NCBI GenBank assembly: GCA_947455435.1
Contig: CANGNZ010000008.1
Span: 1-34,926, forward strand
Origin: Microbacteriaceae bacterium
Lineage (GTDB): Bacteria > Actinomycetota > Actinomycetes > Actinomycetales > Microbacteriaceae
Length of the DNA: 34,926 bases
Reading direction: 5' to 3'
The stretch's first letter is position 1. Each line of letters begins with the position of its first letter. Shown here piece by piece: positions 1 to 8,795 of this stretch. The position numbers were made by a program, and so were the translations under genes. The notes below the pieces were generated by a model that worked only from the letters and a program-made list of their open reading frames with translations, ran no database searches and was not told where the DNA came from.

Positions 1-200
1 ATTTCTAAATGACGCCAAGAACCGTAACGAAATCAAATACGGCATGACGGACTTCAGGCTAGTTGCGCTTAGGCAGCTAGGGCGAAGTCGGTGCGATTAG
101 CTTTAGCACCTATAGTTTGCAGCGGACATTTACGTGTTGACGCTACATTCACGACCCGCTTCATCCAGTCGCAAAAGCACTGTCGAAACCGATCATCCCC
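1..200 (-). ncRNA. ssrA: tmRNA (ssrA), 5' portion; 3' part lies beyond the left window edge
   Basis: Minus strand from 200 reads GGGGATGATCGGTTTCGACAGTGC..., the canonical tmRNA 5' end with GGTTTCGACA. It is followed at 107-69 by GCT AAA GCT AAT CGC ACC GAC TTC GCC CTA GCT GCC TAA, a proteolysis tag ending in FALAA. smpB is nearby on the same strand. Confidence 0.93.
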
Positions 201-206
201 ATTATT

Positions 207-235
207 TAGTTACCAATAAACCATTGCTGGTTCAA
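207..235 (-). promoter_or_regulatory. Putative ssrA promoter: -35 TTGAAC (235-230), 17-nt spacer, -10 TAACTA (212-207), 6 nt to the GGGG 5' end
   Basis: Spacing and position relative to the inferred tmRNA 5' end at 200. Confidence 0.55.
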
Positions 236-262
236 TAACAGGATACCCCGCGGCGCCGACAG

Positions 263-817
263 TTATTCGGTGAGTTGCCTGTGAACCAAGACGTGCTTGT
301 CATCGATGCTTGGGCCTTGCTCGAAGCCCGCCTTGACGAACATGCTTAGCTTGCCTCGATAACCACTCGAACTGAAGCCATCATCCATCTGAGGGGCGGC
401 CTCGATAGATTTGAACCCCTGAGCTGAAAGGTCGTCGATCGCAAAGTTTAGAAGGGCGGTTGCCACACCTTTACCCTGGTGTTCCGGTTCGATTACGAAA
501 CAGAGGATTCTGGCTGTTTCGTCTGAAGTCGGAGGGAGTTGGGTGAAATTATTGGCCTTGTTTGCTGCAACCCAACCAACAACTTCGTTGCCAGCGAATG
601 CGAGATAGCCACGCATTGTTCCAGTTGCAATACGCTCACAAGCCTTCTCACGATTGCGCTCCGCGGTTAATTCGACACCTTCAATGTCTTGGGCGTTGTC
701 GAGGTAGAACTGGCAGTAACAGCCCGCCCAATTCGGATTGGTTTCGAATGCCTTAGCGGCCATGAAAGACAGGAAGCCTTCTTGATTTGCTTCGCTTAGC
801 GGGCGAATGACTACCAT
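263..817 (-). CDS. GNAT family N-acetyltransferase
   Basis: ORF of 184 aa; motif [25 protein letters not shown] fits the acetyl-CoA-binding motif of the GNAT fold. Confidence 0.85.
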   Translation of the reverse strand: MVVIRPLSEANQEGFLSFMAAKAFETNPNWAGCYCQFYLDNAQDIEGVELTAERNREKACERIATGTMRGYLAFAGNEVVGWVAANKANNFTQLPPTSDETARILCFVIEPEHQGKGVATALLNFAIDDLSAQGFKSIEAAPQMDDGFSSSGYRGKLSMFVKAGFEQGPSIDDKHVLVHRQLTE

Positions 818-1284
818 TCTTTGCCCTTGGTCGATACGGCTCTAGCCGCCTCACGCTTGTCTTGGGCCTCTTTGAGTGATTGACGCTTGTCGTATTCTTT
901 CTTACCTCGAGCCAGTGCGATCTCGACCTTGGCGCGTCCGTCTTTGAAATAGAGACTAAGAGGAACAAGTGTGTAGCCGGATTCTTTGATCTTTCCGGTC
1001 AGCTTGTCGATCTCGTGGCGGTTGAGCAAGAGTTTGCGGCGGCGGCGCGTGTTGTGGTTGTTCCAGGTGCCCTCGGTGTACTCGGGAATGTGAACATTTT
1101 CGAGCCAGGCTTCGGCGCCTTCGATAGTGGCATAGCCGTCAATCAGCGACGCGTGACCTGCGCGGAGGGCTTTGACTTCGGTTCCGGTTAGCACAAGCCC
1201 AGCCTCATAGACGTCGTCTATGTGGTAATCGTGGCGAGCCTTACGGTTGCTTGCAACAACCTTTTGGCCACGCTCTCTAGGCAT
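811..1284 (-). CDS. smpB: SsrA-binding protein SmpB
   Basis: [40 protein letters not shown] and C-terminal [27 protein letters not shown] are typical of SmpB; GGAG RBS upstream. Confidence 0.97.
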   Translation of the reverse strand: MPRERGQKVVASNRKARHDYHIDDVYEAGLVLTGTEVKALRAGHASLIDGYATIEGAEAWLENVHIPEYTEGTWNNHNTRRRRKLLLNRHEIDKLTGKIKESGYTLVPLSLYFKDGRAKVEIALARGKKEYDKRQSLKEAQDKREAARAVSTKGKEW

Positions 1285-1338
1285 TATTTACTCCATCTGG
1301 CAAACCTGTGCGGTCAGCCAATCAGTCTAACAACCAGG

Positions 1339-2253
1339 TTAGATGCGGAGGTAGCGGCGAATTGCTGTTCCCGAGGCCACGGCGGCCAACAGAACGCCGA
1401 CCCCAACCAGAATCGGGAAGACCGTGAAGCCCTCGGTGAGGCCAACCAAGTTTGTGAATGGCAACTTTGGGGCTAGGACGCCCTGAACGAAGAAGTGAAC
1501 GATGGCGATTACAGCACCACCGGCAAGCAAACTACCAACAGTGGCCGCGACGATACCTTCGAGCACGAACGGCAGCTGAATGTAGAAGTTGCTAGCACCA
1601 ACCAGACGCATGATTCCGATTTCACGCCTGCGAGAGAACGCACTCAGACGAATCGTTGTTGAGATCAGAAGAGCCGACGAAAAGAGCATGAGAACTGCGA
1701 CACCAATGGCAGCGAGGCTGGCGGCATTGAGAATGTTGAAGATCTGATCAAGGTAGCTGCGCTGATCGCGCACCTCTTCAACACCGGCGAAACCGGTGAA
1801 GGTCTCGGTGATGATCTGGCTCTTCTCAGGGTCTTTAAGTTTCACCCAAAAGGTTTCATTCAGTTGATCTTTGGTTACGTACTTGGCAACCGAATTACCT
1901 TTGAACTGCTCTTGAAAGTGCTGGTAGGCCTGGTCATGGTTTTCGAAGAAGTACTTGTCGATGTAGGGCTTGAGAGTGCCTTCGTTTAGCTTCGCCTCGA
2001 CAGCCGCCTTGATATCTGCAGATGCCTCACCCTGAGGGCAGGCGTCAGCCGGTGAGATGCCTGAGCAGAGGTAGACGGCAACCTGGGCGCGGTCGTACCA
2101 GTAGTTCTTCATCTCGCCAACCTGCATTTGCAAGAGGCTTGCGGTGCCAACAAAGGTCAGCGAAAGAAACGTCACCAGAATGATCGAAACAACCATTGCC
2201 ACGTTGCGGCGAAGGCCTGAAACGGCTTCGCGAATTACGGTGCCAAACCTCAT
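1339..2253 (-). CDS. ftsX: Cell division protein FtsX (permease-like)
   Basis: 304 aa with an N-terminal TM, an extracellular domain and C-terminal TMs with RREIGIMRLVGASNFYIQLPFVLEG; directly follows ftsE. Confidence 0.95.
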   Translation of the reverse strand: MRFGTVIREAVSGLRRNVAMVVSIILVTFLSLTFVGTASLLQMQVGEMKNYWYDRAQVAVYLCSGISPADACPQGEASADIKAAVEAKLNEGTLKPYIDKYFFENHDQAYQHFQEQFKGNSVAKYVTKDQLNETFWVKLKDPEKSQIITETFTGFAGVEEVRDQRSYLDQIFNILNAASLAAIGVAVLMLFSSALLISTTIRLSAFSRRREIGIMRLVGASNFYIQLPFVLEGIVAATVGSLLAGGAVIAIVHFFVQGVLAPKLPFTNLVGLTEGFTVFPILVGVGVLLAAVASGTAIRRYLRI

Positions 2254-2939
2254 TGCGCTCCTCCGTAACCAGCGCCACGTTCGTCGCGAACAATCTTCCC
2301 TTGATCGAGCACAACAACCCTCTTCTGAGCTCTGTCGACCAAACCTCGGTCGTGGGTGGCCATCACGATTGTGGTTCCGGCCGCATTAATCTTTTCGAGC
2401 AGATTCATGATTTCTGCGCTGGTGCCCGGGTCGAGGTTTCCGGTTGGTTCGTCGGCGAGCAGAAGAGCGGGTGTGTCAACGAAAGCTCGGGCTAAGGCCA
2501 CGCGCTGCTGCTCGCCGCCAGAAAGCTCATTTGGCATGCGATCTGACTTCTCAGCCAGCCCAACGAGCCTCAGAGCGGCAGGGACCTTGTCGGCAATCTT
2601 GGCTCTGCTTGCGCCGGTCACTTCGAGGCTGAATGCGATGTTGTCGAAGATCGTCTTGTTAGGCAGCAGGCGAAAATCTTGAAAAACCATTCCGATGTTG
2701 CGGCGAAACTGTGGGATTCTGCGCAAAGGAATACCTACCAAATTTTCACCTAGAACGCTCACTGAACCCGTGCTGGGGATGTCCTCGCGGAGCATGAGCC
2801 GCAAGAGGCTCGACTTGCCGGAGCCCGAGGTGCCAACCAAGAAGACGAAATCACCTTTCGCAATCTCAATCGAGACGTCGTCGAGCGCAGGGCGAGGTGC
2901 GCCCTTGTATTGCTTGGTGACGTGGCTAATCGAAATCAT
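2250..2939 (-). CDS. ftsE: Cell division ATP-binding protein FtsE
   Basis: Walker A GTSGSGKSSLL, signature LSGGEQQRVALARA, Walker B LLLADEPTGNLD; overlaps ftsX by 4 bp. Confidence 0.97.
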   Translation of the reverse strand: MISISHVTKQYKGAPRPALDDVSIEIAKGDFVFLVGTSGSGKSSLLRLMLREDIPSTGSVSVLGENLVGIPLRRIPQFRRNIGMVFQDFRLLPNKTIFDNIAFSLEVTGASRAKIADKVPAALRLVGLAEKSDRMPNELSGGEQQRVALARAFVDTPALLLADEPTGNLDPGTSAEIMNLLEKINAAGTTIVMATHDRGLVDRAQKRVVVLDQGKIVRDERGAGYGGAQ

Positions 2940-2962
2940 CTTGTTTAGAGCCTAAAACAGGG

Positions 2963-4069
2963 TTAGCTCTGAACCCGTTTACGCCACCTAATGGCAGCGG
3001 TAATAAAACCATCGATGTCGCCGTCAAAAACAGCACTCGGGTTATTGACTTCGTATTCGGTTCGAAGGTCTTTCACCATTTGGTAAGGGGCTAAGACGTA
3101 TGAACGCATCTGCTCACCCCACGAAGCCTTCACGTCGCCGGCAAGTTGCTTCTTCTTTGCCTCTTCTTCTCGTCGCTTGACTTCAAGCAGTCGCGAGGCC
3201 AAAACTCTTAGCGCGGCCGCCTTGTTTTGGATCTGACTTTTCTCGTTTTGGCAAGACACGACAATTCCGGACGGAAGGTGAGTGATTCGAACTGCCGAGT
3301 CGGTGGTGTTCACCGATTGGCCACCCGGGCCAGAAGATCTAAATACGTCGACCCGAATGTCGTTTTCAGGTATCTCTATAACGTCTGTTTGCTCAATCAG
3401 CGGCACAACTTCGACCGCCGCAAAAGAGGTTTGTCGCTTACCGGCCGAGTTGAAAGGGCTCATGCGCACAAGACGATGAGTGCCACCCTCAACAGAAAGT
3501 GTTCCGAAGGCAAAAGGTGAATCGATTTCGAAGGTCGCCGACTTGATGCCAGCGCCTTCGGCGTAAGAAATATCGAGAACGGCCGCGGGTAGTTTGTGCT
3601 TCTCGGCATAGCGCAAGTACATGCGCATCAGCATTTCGGCAAAGTCGGTAGCGTCGTCGCCACCCGCTCCCGCACGAATGGTGATCACTGCTGCGCGCGA
3701 ATCGTATTCACCGTTTAGCAACGTCTGAACCTCTAGGTCACCAATCTCACTCTGAAGACTGTTGAGTTCAACTTTGGCTTCACCCTGAACCGAAGAATCA
3801 CCGGCATCATTGGCAAGCTCAACCAGAACCTCTAGATCGTCAAGTCTTGAGACAACATTTTCGAGCTTGGTTATTTGGGCCTGCGCGCGACTCAATTGGC
3901 TAGTGATCTTTTGTGCCTGTGCTGCGTCGTCCCAGAGATTTGGGTCGGCCGCAAGAACTTTTAATCGGTCGATTTCGATGCCGAGCTTTGCAGGGTCGAC
4001 GACCTCGCGAATGCTCGCAAAGGTGATGCGCAGCTCGCGTATTTCTTGGGAAAGGTCAATGTCAGCCAT
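2963..4069 (-). CDS. prfB: Peptide chain release factor 2
   Basis: SPF motif ([15 protein letters not shown]) and GGQ motif ([20 protein letters not shown]); continuous frame with no internal frameshift site. Confidence 0.97.
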   Translation of the reverse strand: MADIDLSQEIRELRITFASIREVVDPAKLGIEIDRLKVLAADPNLWDDAAQAQKITSQLSRAQAQITKLENVVSRLDDLEVLVELANDAGDSSVQGEAKVELNSLQSEIGDLEVQTLLNGEYDSRAAVITIRAGAGGDDATDFAEMLMRMYLRYAEKHKLPAAVLDISYAEGAGIKSATFEIDSPFAFGTLSVEGGTHRLVRMSPFNSAGKRQTSFAAVEVVPLIEQTDVIEIPENDIRVDVFRSSGPGGQSVNTTDSAVRITHLPSGIVVSCQNEKSQIQNKAAALRVLASRLLEVKRREEEAKKKQLAGDVKASWGEQMRSYVLAPYQMVKDLRTEYEVNNPSAVFDGDIDGFITAAIRWRKRVQS

Positions 4070-4101
4070 CTGCTTCTAGTCTAGGCGCGCATAATTGACT
4101 G

Positions 4102-5292
4102 GTGTCGAAGCCAGCCGTGAACTACCAAATCAAGTCTTTGGTAGTACCCGTATTCTTGCCTTCGCTGCTGTTTTCGATTGGTGAAAACAGCATGATTCCT
4201 TTGATTCCGGCTAGTGCGAAAGCAATGGGCGCCGATCTCGGAACCGCTGGACTAATCGCCGGCCTGGTGATGGCCGGCACTCTGGTAGCCGACCTGCCGG
4301 CTGGAAAACTTGTTGATCGAATCGGTGAACGCACCTCCATGATCTTCTCTGCTGGAATTGCTGCCCTCGGAATCCTGCTTTCTGTCTTCGCCCGCAATCT
4401 CTACATGCTCGGAGCCGGAATCCTTATTTTGGGTGCGTCCTCAGCAGTTTTTGCTCTGGCAAGGCACTCGTTCATGACAGAACATATTCCGTTGAGCCAT
4501 CGTGCTCGGTCGGTATCGATCCTCGGCGGAATGTTCAGGGGTGGATCGTTTTTTGGCCCGCTCCTTGGCGCTTGGGCGGTTCACATTGGGGGCCCAGGCG
4601 CCGTCTATTGGGTTGCGGTTATCGTTTGCAGCTCGGCAGCTGTGGTTTTGCTGCTAACCAAGAAGGACGCAATCCTAGACACACCTGTGGTTGCCCCCGG
4701 GCGCACCCTGGACATAGCCAAACGTGAGTGGAAGAAACTTGCCACCGTAGGCATCGGTGTTTCGGTAATCGGAATCCTAAGGACTTCACGACAGATCGGG
4801 CTGCCACTTTGGGCGCTCAGCATTGGCCTGCCGCCGGAGGAGGCTGCGATCTACATTGGCATTGCCAATGCACTCGACTTCGCGCTTTTCTATGCCTCCG
4901 GAGCGATCATGGACCGCTTTGGACGCCGATGGGCTGCAGTGCCAACAGTCGTAGGACTTTCAATTGCTCACATTCTGGTGGCCTTCTCGTTTAACTCCCC
5001 AACCTTCTTCGCAATTGCAGTGTTGATGGCCCTAGTGAACGGCGTTGGCAGCGGAGTGATCTTGGTTCTCGGTTCGGACCTAGCGCCGGTTGATGCTCGA
5101 AACGAGTTTCTAGCTTCTTATCGACTACTAACCGATGCCGCTGTTGCTGGAGCCGGGCCAATGTTGGTTGGGCTGGCAGCTGTTGTGACTCTTGGGCCGG
5201 CATTGGCCATCTTCGGTTGGGCCGGCTTTGGCGGAGCGTGGTTGCTCTGGCGATACATACCCAGATACAGCCCCAAACCGATCAAAAAATAG
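4102..5292 (+). CDS. MFS transporter
   Basis: 396 aa, about 12 hydrophobic segments; GKLVDRIGERTSM resembles the MFS motif A loop. GTG start. Confidence 0.88.
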   Translation: MSKPAVNYQIKSLVVPVFLPSLLFSIGENSMIPLIPASAKAMGADLGTAGLIAGLVMAGTLVADLPAGKLVDRIGERTSMIFSAGIAALGILLSVFARNLYMLGAGILILGASSAVFALARHSFMTEHIPLSHRARSVSILGGMFRGGSFFGPLLGAWAVHIGGPGAVYWVAVIVCSSAAVVLLLTKKDAILDTPVVAPGRTLDIAKREWKKLATVGIGVSVIGILRTSRQIGLPLWALSIGLPPEEAAIYIGIANALDFALFYASGAIMDRFGRRWAAVPTVVGLSIAHILVAFSFNSPTFFAIAVLMALVNGVGSGVILVLGSDLAPVDARNEFLASYRLLTDAAVAGAGPMLVGLAAVVTLGPALAIFGWAGFGGAWLLWRYIPRYSPKPIKK

Positions 5293-5641
5293 CTCTTGCC
5301 CTGGCCGAGTCGCAAACCTCAACATCGTGGTGGAGCCCAAGAGGCGAATGCCAAACTTCGCAAACCGTAGCCTCTAGGGTTTTGCCGTCAGCTGTCGCAA
5401 CCTTAACCGAAGTGGCGCCAAGCAATTCGGCGCGAATACTTGGCGAATAATCTAGGCCGATCACAGGTGGAATTTGAGCGGTCTGCTTTGCTACGTAAAG
5501 TGCAGCGAAACGTGCCTCATTTAGGGCTTTCCCCCTCTGCACCAGCAAACTTTGCAACTCGGCGGTCACAAAAACAGTTGCAATCGTTAGCGTTGCCAAC
5601 CCGATGACCAACGGCAGTGTCGAACCCGTTTCGCGCCTCAT
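5282..5641 (-). CDS. TadE/TadG-like protein of an actinobacterial Tad locus (Rv3654c-like); start refined to ATG at 5641
   Basis: MRRETGSTLPLVIGLATLTIATVFVTAELQSLLVQRGKALNEARFAALYVAKQ: a single N-terminal TM helix and last position in the tad gene string. The ATG overlaps the upstream stop (ATGA). The ORF track gives an upstream start at 5698. Confidence 0.75.
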   Translation of the reverse strand: MRRETGSTLPLVIGLATLTIATVFVTAELQSLLVQRGKALNEARFAALYVAKQTAQIPPVIGLDYSPSIRAELLGATSVKVATADGKTLEATVCEVWHSPLGLHHDVEVCDSARARAIF

Positions 5642-5946
5642 AGCACTTGCTTTGCTTGGGCTTTGGCTGCGTGAAAGCTGGCAACAACAGTGACGCAACA
5701 GCGGCTGGTGCTCGACGAAATCGTGAGCCCTGGATATTCCGCTTGGTAGCGAACCGAGACCTCGTTGAATCGAGATTCACTCTGACCGTAAGCCCTAGCG
5801 AGTTGAGCCGAAGCACTGGTAACCACCTGTTTCTCGTAGTTTGCAATCGAAACCTCCGCTGAGAAAGCGGCTAAAGGAGTGAACAACACAACTGCGAATG
5901 TGATGAACTCGATAACCGCGTTACCCTGCTCGCCTCTAACCCTCAA
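5638..5946 (-). CDS. TadE-like pilus assembly protein (pseudopilin); start refined to TTG at 5946
   Basis: LRVRGEQGNAVIEFITFAVVLFTPLAAFSAEVSIANYEKQVVTSASAQLARAYG; the TTG start gives a short overlap with the upstream gene. The longer track ORF to 6087 runs antiparallel to a different reading of the preceding tadE. Confidence 0.75.
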   Translation of the reverse strand: MRVRGEQGNAVIEFITFAVVLFTPLAAFSAEVSIANYEKQVVTSASAQLARAYGQSESRFNEVSVRYQAEYPGLTISSSTSRCCVTVVASFHAAKAQAKQVL

Positions 5947-6271
5947 CCGAAGCAAAACCGGTCGCCTCCAATTCGAAACCGAAAAAGAAAAAGCTTGCGC
6001 GCGCAACTTTGACGTGACCATCTGAGGCGAGGCTCGCAGTTGCATCCGAGAGACCCAGGCTTTGAAAGACTCCTGACGAAACAGCATCTAAATCTGCTTC
6101 TTCGACGTCGGCAAGGGCTGCACGTTCGGCAATCGTTGTTGCGGCTGCAGTAAGCAAAGACCTTTGGTAACCGAGAGTCGAAACAGAGATGACCGCTCCA
6201 AAACTCAACAACAACGGTGTAACCACCAAAACGAATTCGATCGGGGCCGAACCATCAGAACGTCGAAACAC
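5936..6271 (-). CDS. TadE-like pilus assembly protein; GTG start
   Basis: (M)FRRSDGSAPIEFVLVVTPLLLSFGAVISVSTLGYQRSLLTAAATTIAERAALAD: TadE-type N-terminus within the tad gene string. Confidence 0.8.
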   Translation of the reverse strand: MFRRSDGSAPIEFVLVVTPLLLSFGAVISVSTLGYQRSLLTAAATTIAERAALADVEEADLDAVSSGVFQSLGLSDATASLASDGHVKVARASFFFFGFELEATGFASVEG

Positions 6272-6398
6272 GATTAAGTGAGCTGTTGAAAAGGTTGCTC
6301 AAGGCAGGGCCTGCAGCCGACCACAACACAATCACCAAACCCGCCGTCATCAGGGTTATCAGAACCCAACCCGGCACATCACCTTTATCGCTAGACAT
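6255..6398 (-). CDS. Small Flp/pilin-like membrane protein, 47 aa (not in the supplied ORF track)
   Basis: Manual translation from ATG 6398-6396 to TGA 6257-6255: MSSDKGDVPGWVLITLMTAGLVIVLWSAAGPALSNLFNSSLNRVSTF. It has one TM helix and sits between tadC-like and tadE-like genes, where Flp-type pilins occur in actinobacterial tad loci. Confidence 0.8.
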   Translation of the reverse strand: MSSDKGDVPGWVLITLMTAGLVIVLWSAAGPALSNLFNSSLNRVSTF

Positions 6399-6406
6399 TT
6401 GTTTCA

Positions 6407-6874
6407 TTAGATTCCTTCCAGTTGCAGATTTAGTATTTGAAGACTTGGGTACAAGGCAAAAATCACGGTCACCGGGAGGATTAAGAAAACCAGAGGCAAG
6501 AGCATTCTGGTTTCGCTAGCGTTAGCCCGCGAAAGCCTTGCGACCGCAACTTGGCTAGCAAGCGTTTCGCCAAGGGAATCTAGTTGGTCTGCCAAGGCCG
6601 AACCAAACGAACTCGAAATCAGTAGTTTGTTCAACAGCTCTTCGAGAGCTGGCGAGGGCGCTTTCGTCAAGGCGGCCGCTACGGCCTTGGCTAAAGGTAA
6701 ACCCAGTTCGATTGAGGCGACCACGTCGCCCAAGGTTTCGGCGACGCCACCAGTCGCGCGTTCGAGAGTCTGGTCTAGCGAAGCAACGACAGTCGAACCA
6801 CCCCGAAGGGCGAGCGCCAATATTGGCAGAATCGCAACAACCTGTTCGGTGTCGTCTTTAGCCTTTCGCGCCAT
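6407..6874 (-). CDS. Type II secretion system F family protein (TadC-like)
   Basis: 155 aa T2SSF-like helical domain with a C-terminal hydrophobic segment (LLPLVFLILPVTVIFALYPSL); follows the tadB-like gene. Confidence 0.78.
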   Translation of the reverse strand: MARKAKDDTEQVVAILPILALALRGGSTVVASLDQTLERATGGVAETLGDVVASIELGLPLAKAVAAALTKAPSPALEELLNKLLISSSFGSALADQLDSLGETLASQVAVARLSRANASETRMLLPLVFLILPVTVIFALYPSLQILNLQLEGI

Positions 6875-7520
6875 AGACCCTCACCTCAACCGAGGGCTTG
6901 CCAATAATTAGAATCAACCGAAACGCGACGGCACAGGTCGCTAGGCCGCCGAGCAATAGAGCAGCGCCACCGGCGGTATCGAAACTTTCGGCTGTCTCGG
7001 GTCTTGCAAGGAGCAACAAAAGTAAGACCCAAGGGGCCGAAACACCTAGCTTGGCGATGGTCAGTGTCGCACTTGTTTTGGCTCGTGCCATCGAGTTGGC
7101 TGCATTTTTGGCGCGACAGAGTCTTGCGTGGTTTTTCAGGATCGGCACCAACCCCACACCTCCGAAGCGATCATTCAGCAACAAGAGTTCGACGAATTCA
7201 TCAACCAACGAGTTTTGAAAACTCGCTTTCAACTTCGGCAGGCAAAGTTGCAATCGCTTGCTTTGCAGCTCTTCGGAGAATTCAGAAAAACCACTTCGCA
7301 AAATCTGCGGACTTCGCGCGATGGAAACCTCGAAAGCCTCAAACCTGCCGAGACCGCTAGATAGCGCCGAGGTAAAACTCTCAACAAAACCGGGCCAGGC
7401 CTCCTGTTGCTTATGACTTACTCTCAGAGCGCGAGTGGCTCGAAAACCAAAGAGCACTGACACTACGGCGAGAAAACCGGCGAGCAGCAAGACTAATTGC
7501 GGGCTATGCGGCATCTTCAA
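6858..7520 (-). CDS. Type II secretion system F family protein (TadB-like)
   Basis: 220 aa; WPGFVESFTSALSSGLGRFEAFEVS... plus TM segments; overlaps both tadA-like and tadC-like genes. Confidence 0.78.
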   Translation of the reverse strand: MKMPHSPQLVLLLAGFLAVVSVLFGFRATRALRVSHKQQEAWPGFVESFTSALSSGLGRFEAFEVSIARSPQILRSGFSEFSEELQSKRLQLCLPKLKASFQNSLVDEFVELLLLNDRFGGVGLVPILKNHARLCRAKNAANSMARAKTSATLTIAKLGVSAPWVLLLLLLARPETAESFDTAGGAALLLGGLATCAVAFRLILIIGKPSVEVRVYGAKG

Positions 7521-8583
7521 ACCTTAAGTCGCCGTTCACATAACGAACCGTCTTGAGCTCGCCGATTCGCCTAGTGCCATTTGCACCTAGAACACAGTGA
7601 GCGATCAGCCCAACGGTTGAACCCAGAACCTGCTTGGCAAATTCAGCCGAGATTGAAGCCCCACTCAGCAGTGGCAGTGTCATCAGCTTTGTCATGGCAT
7701 GCTCTGCGCTATTCGCGTGAACCGTGCCGAGACTAGGGATCCCCGAGTTGAGCCCAACCAAGAGTTCGAGCGCTTCTGCGCCTCTGACCTCGCCAACAAC
7801 GAGTCGATCTGGCCGCATTCTCAAGGCTTCGCGAATCAACTTTCGAAGATCTATTTCACCTGCTCCCTCGGCTGAGGCCGGGCGGGTTTGCATAGCTACC
7901 CAGTCTGGTTTATTGAGCGAAATTTCGAAGGTGTCTTCGACACTCACAATTCTTTCGTTGGAAGGCAAAGCATCGAGTAGAGCGCAGAGCAGAGTGGTTT
8001 TACCGGCAGCCGTAGCCCCCGAAACAAAAATGGTTCGCCTTGCTAATAAGGCCCGCTTGAGAACCCCAACTTGACCGAGAGTTGCCACACCGGTTTCAAC
8101 CGCGTTTTCAAGGGTTGACTTGTTTGATATGAATCTTCGAATGTTGAAACTTAGATGCATTCTGGTGACGTCTGGGATTACTGCGTGAAGCCTAGAGCCG
8201 TCCTGCAAAGGTGCGTCGACAAAAGGTGAAGACCTATCTATGCGCCGCCCGACAGACCTCAACATTCGATCGATGACCACCCGTTGTGCTTCAGCGTCAA
8301 AATCGATTTGGAGACGCTCAGAACGACCACCTTTGTTCACGAAGAGCACGTTCGGCTCGTTCATCCAAAGTTCTTCGACTGCTGGGTCGTTCATGAACGG
8401 TTCTAGTGGGCCGAAACCGCTTAGAACGGCTAAGGCATTGCGTGCCAGTTCGCGCTCAAAAGGCAGCTCTTCGGCGTCAGAGAGTTCGTCCAAGATTTTG
8501 GTTACGGCAACCTCAGCCGAGTCGCCATGATTTAGGGCTAATCCTCTGGCGCGGTCGGCGATTCTCTTGAGCAAGGTTTCCAT
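7504..8583 (-). CDS. tadA: Tad/CpaF family secretion ATPase (TadA)
   Basis: Walker A FVSGATAAGKTTLLCALL, ERIVSVEDTFEI, RMRPDRLVVGEVRGAEALELL, and GIPSLGTVHANSA are CpaF/TadA hallmarks. Confidence 0.95.
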   Translation of the reverse strand: METLLKRIADRARGLALNHGDSAEVAVTKILDELSDAEELPFERELARNALAVLSGFGPLEPFMNDPAVEELWMNEPNVLFVNKGGRSERLQIDFDAEAQRVVIDRMLRSVGRRIDRSSPFVDAPLQDGSRLHAVIPDVTRMHLSFNIRRFISNKSTLENAVETGVATLGQVGVLKRALLARRTIFVSGATAAGKTTLLCALLDALPSNERIVSVEDTFEISLNKPDWVAMQTRPASAEGAGEIDLRKLIREALRMRPDRLVVGEVRGAEALELLVGLNSGIPSLGTVHANSAEHAMTKLMTLPLLSGASISAEFAKQVLGSTVGLIAHCVLGANGTRRIGELKTVRYVNGDLRFEDAA

Positions 8584-8663
8584 TGTGGACTAGAGCATTT
8601 CAGAAAATTTTTAGCCCCAAAGGATTTATACACAGGCATTCATTGCTAGAATGGAGAGGCTAC

Positions 8664-8749
8664 GCGGGAGTGGCGAAATTGGCAGACGCACTAGATTTAG
8701 GTTCTAGCGCTTAATAGGCGTGTGGGTTCAAGTCCCACCTTCCGCACCA
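8664..8749 (+). tRNA. tRNA-Leu (anticodon UAG), CCA encoded
   Basis: GCGGGAG...CTTCCGC acceptor stem; anticodon stem/loop CTAGA-TTTAGGT-TCTAG; long variable arm; T arm GTGGGTTCAAGTCCCAC; ends ACCA. Confidence 0.95.
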
Positions 8750-8760
8750 AAGCGAACATT

Positions 8761-8795
8761 CGGACTCAGTTTTTGACTGGGTCCGTTTGTTATTT
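8761..8795 (+). terminator. Putative intrinsic terminator after tRNA-Leu
   Basis: CGGACTCAG-TTTTTGA-CTGGGTCCG (9-bp stem with one G-U) followed by TTTGTTATTT. Confidence 0.6.

Noticed and set aside
2963-4069. Possible programmed +1 frameshift in prfB
   Set aside because: The RF2 frame is continuous from the [13 protein letters not shown] start to the C-terminus with no internal UGA, so no autoregulatory frameshift site is needed.
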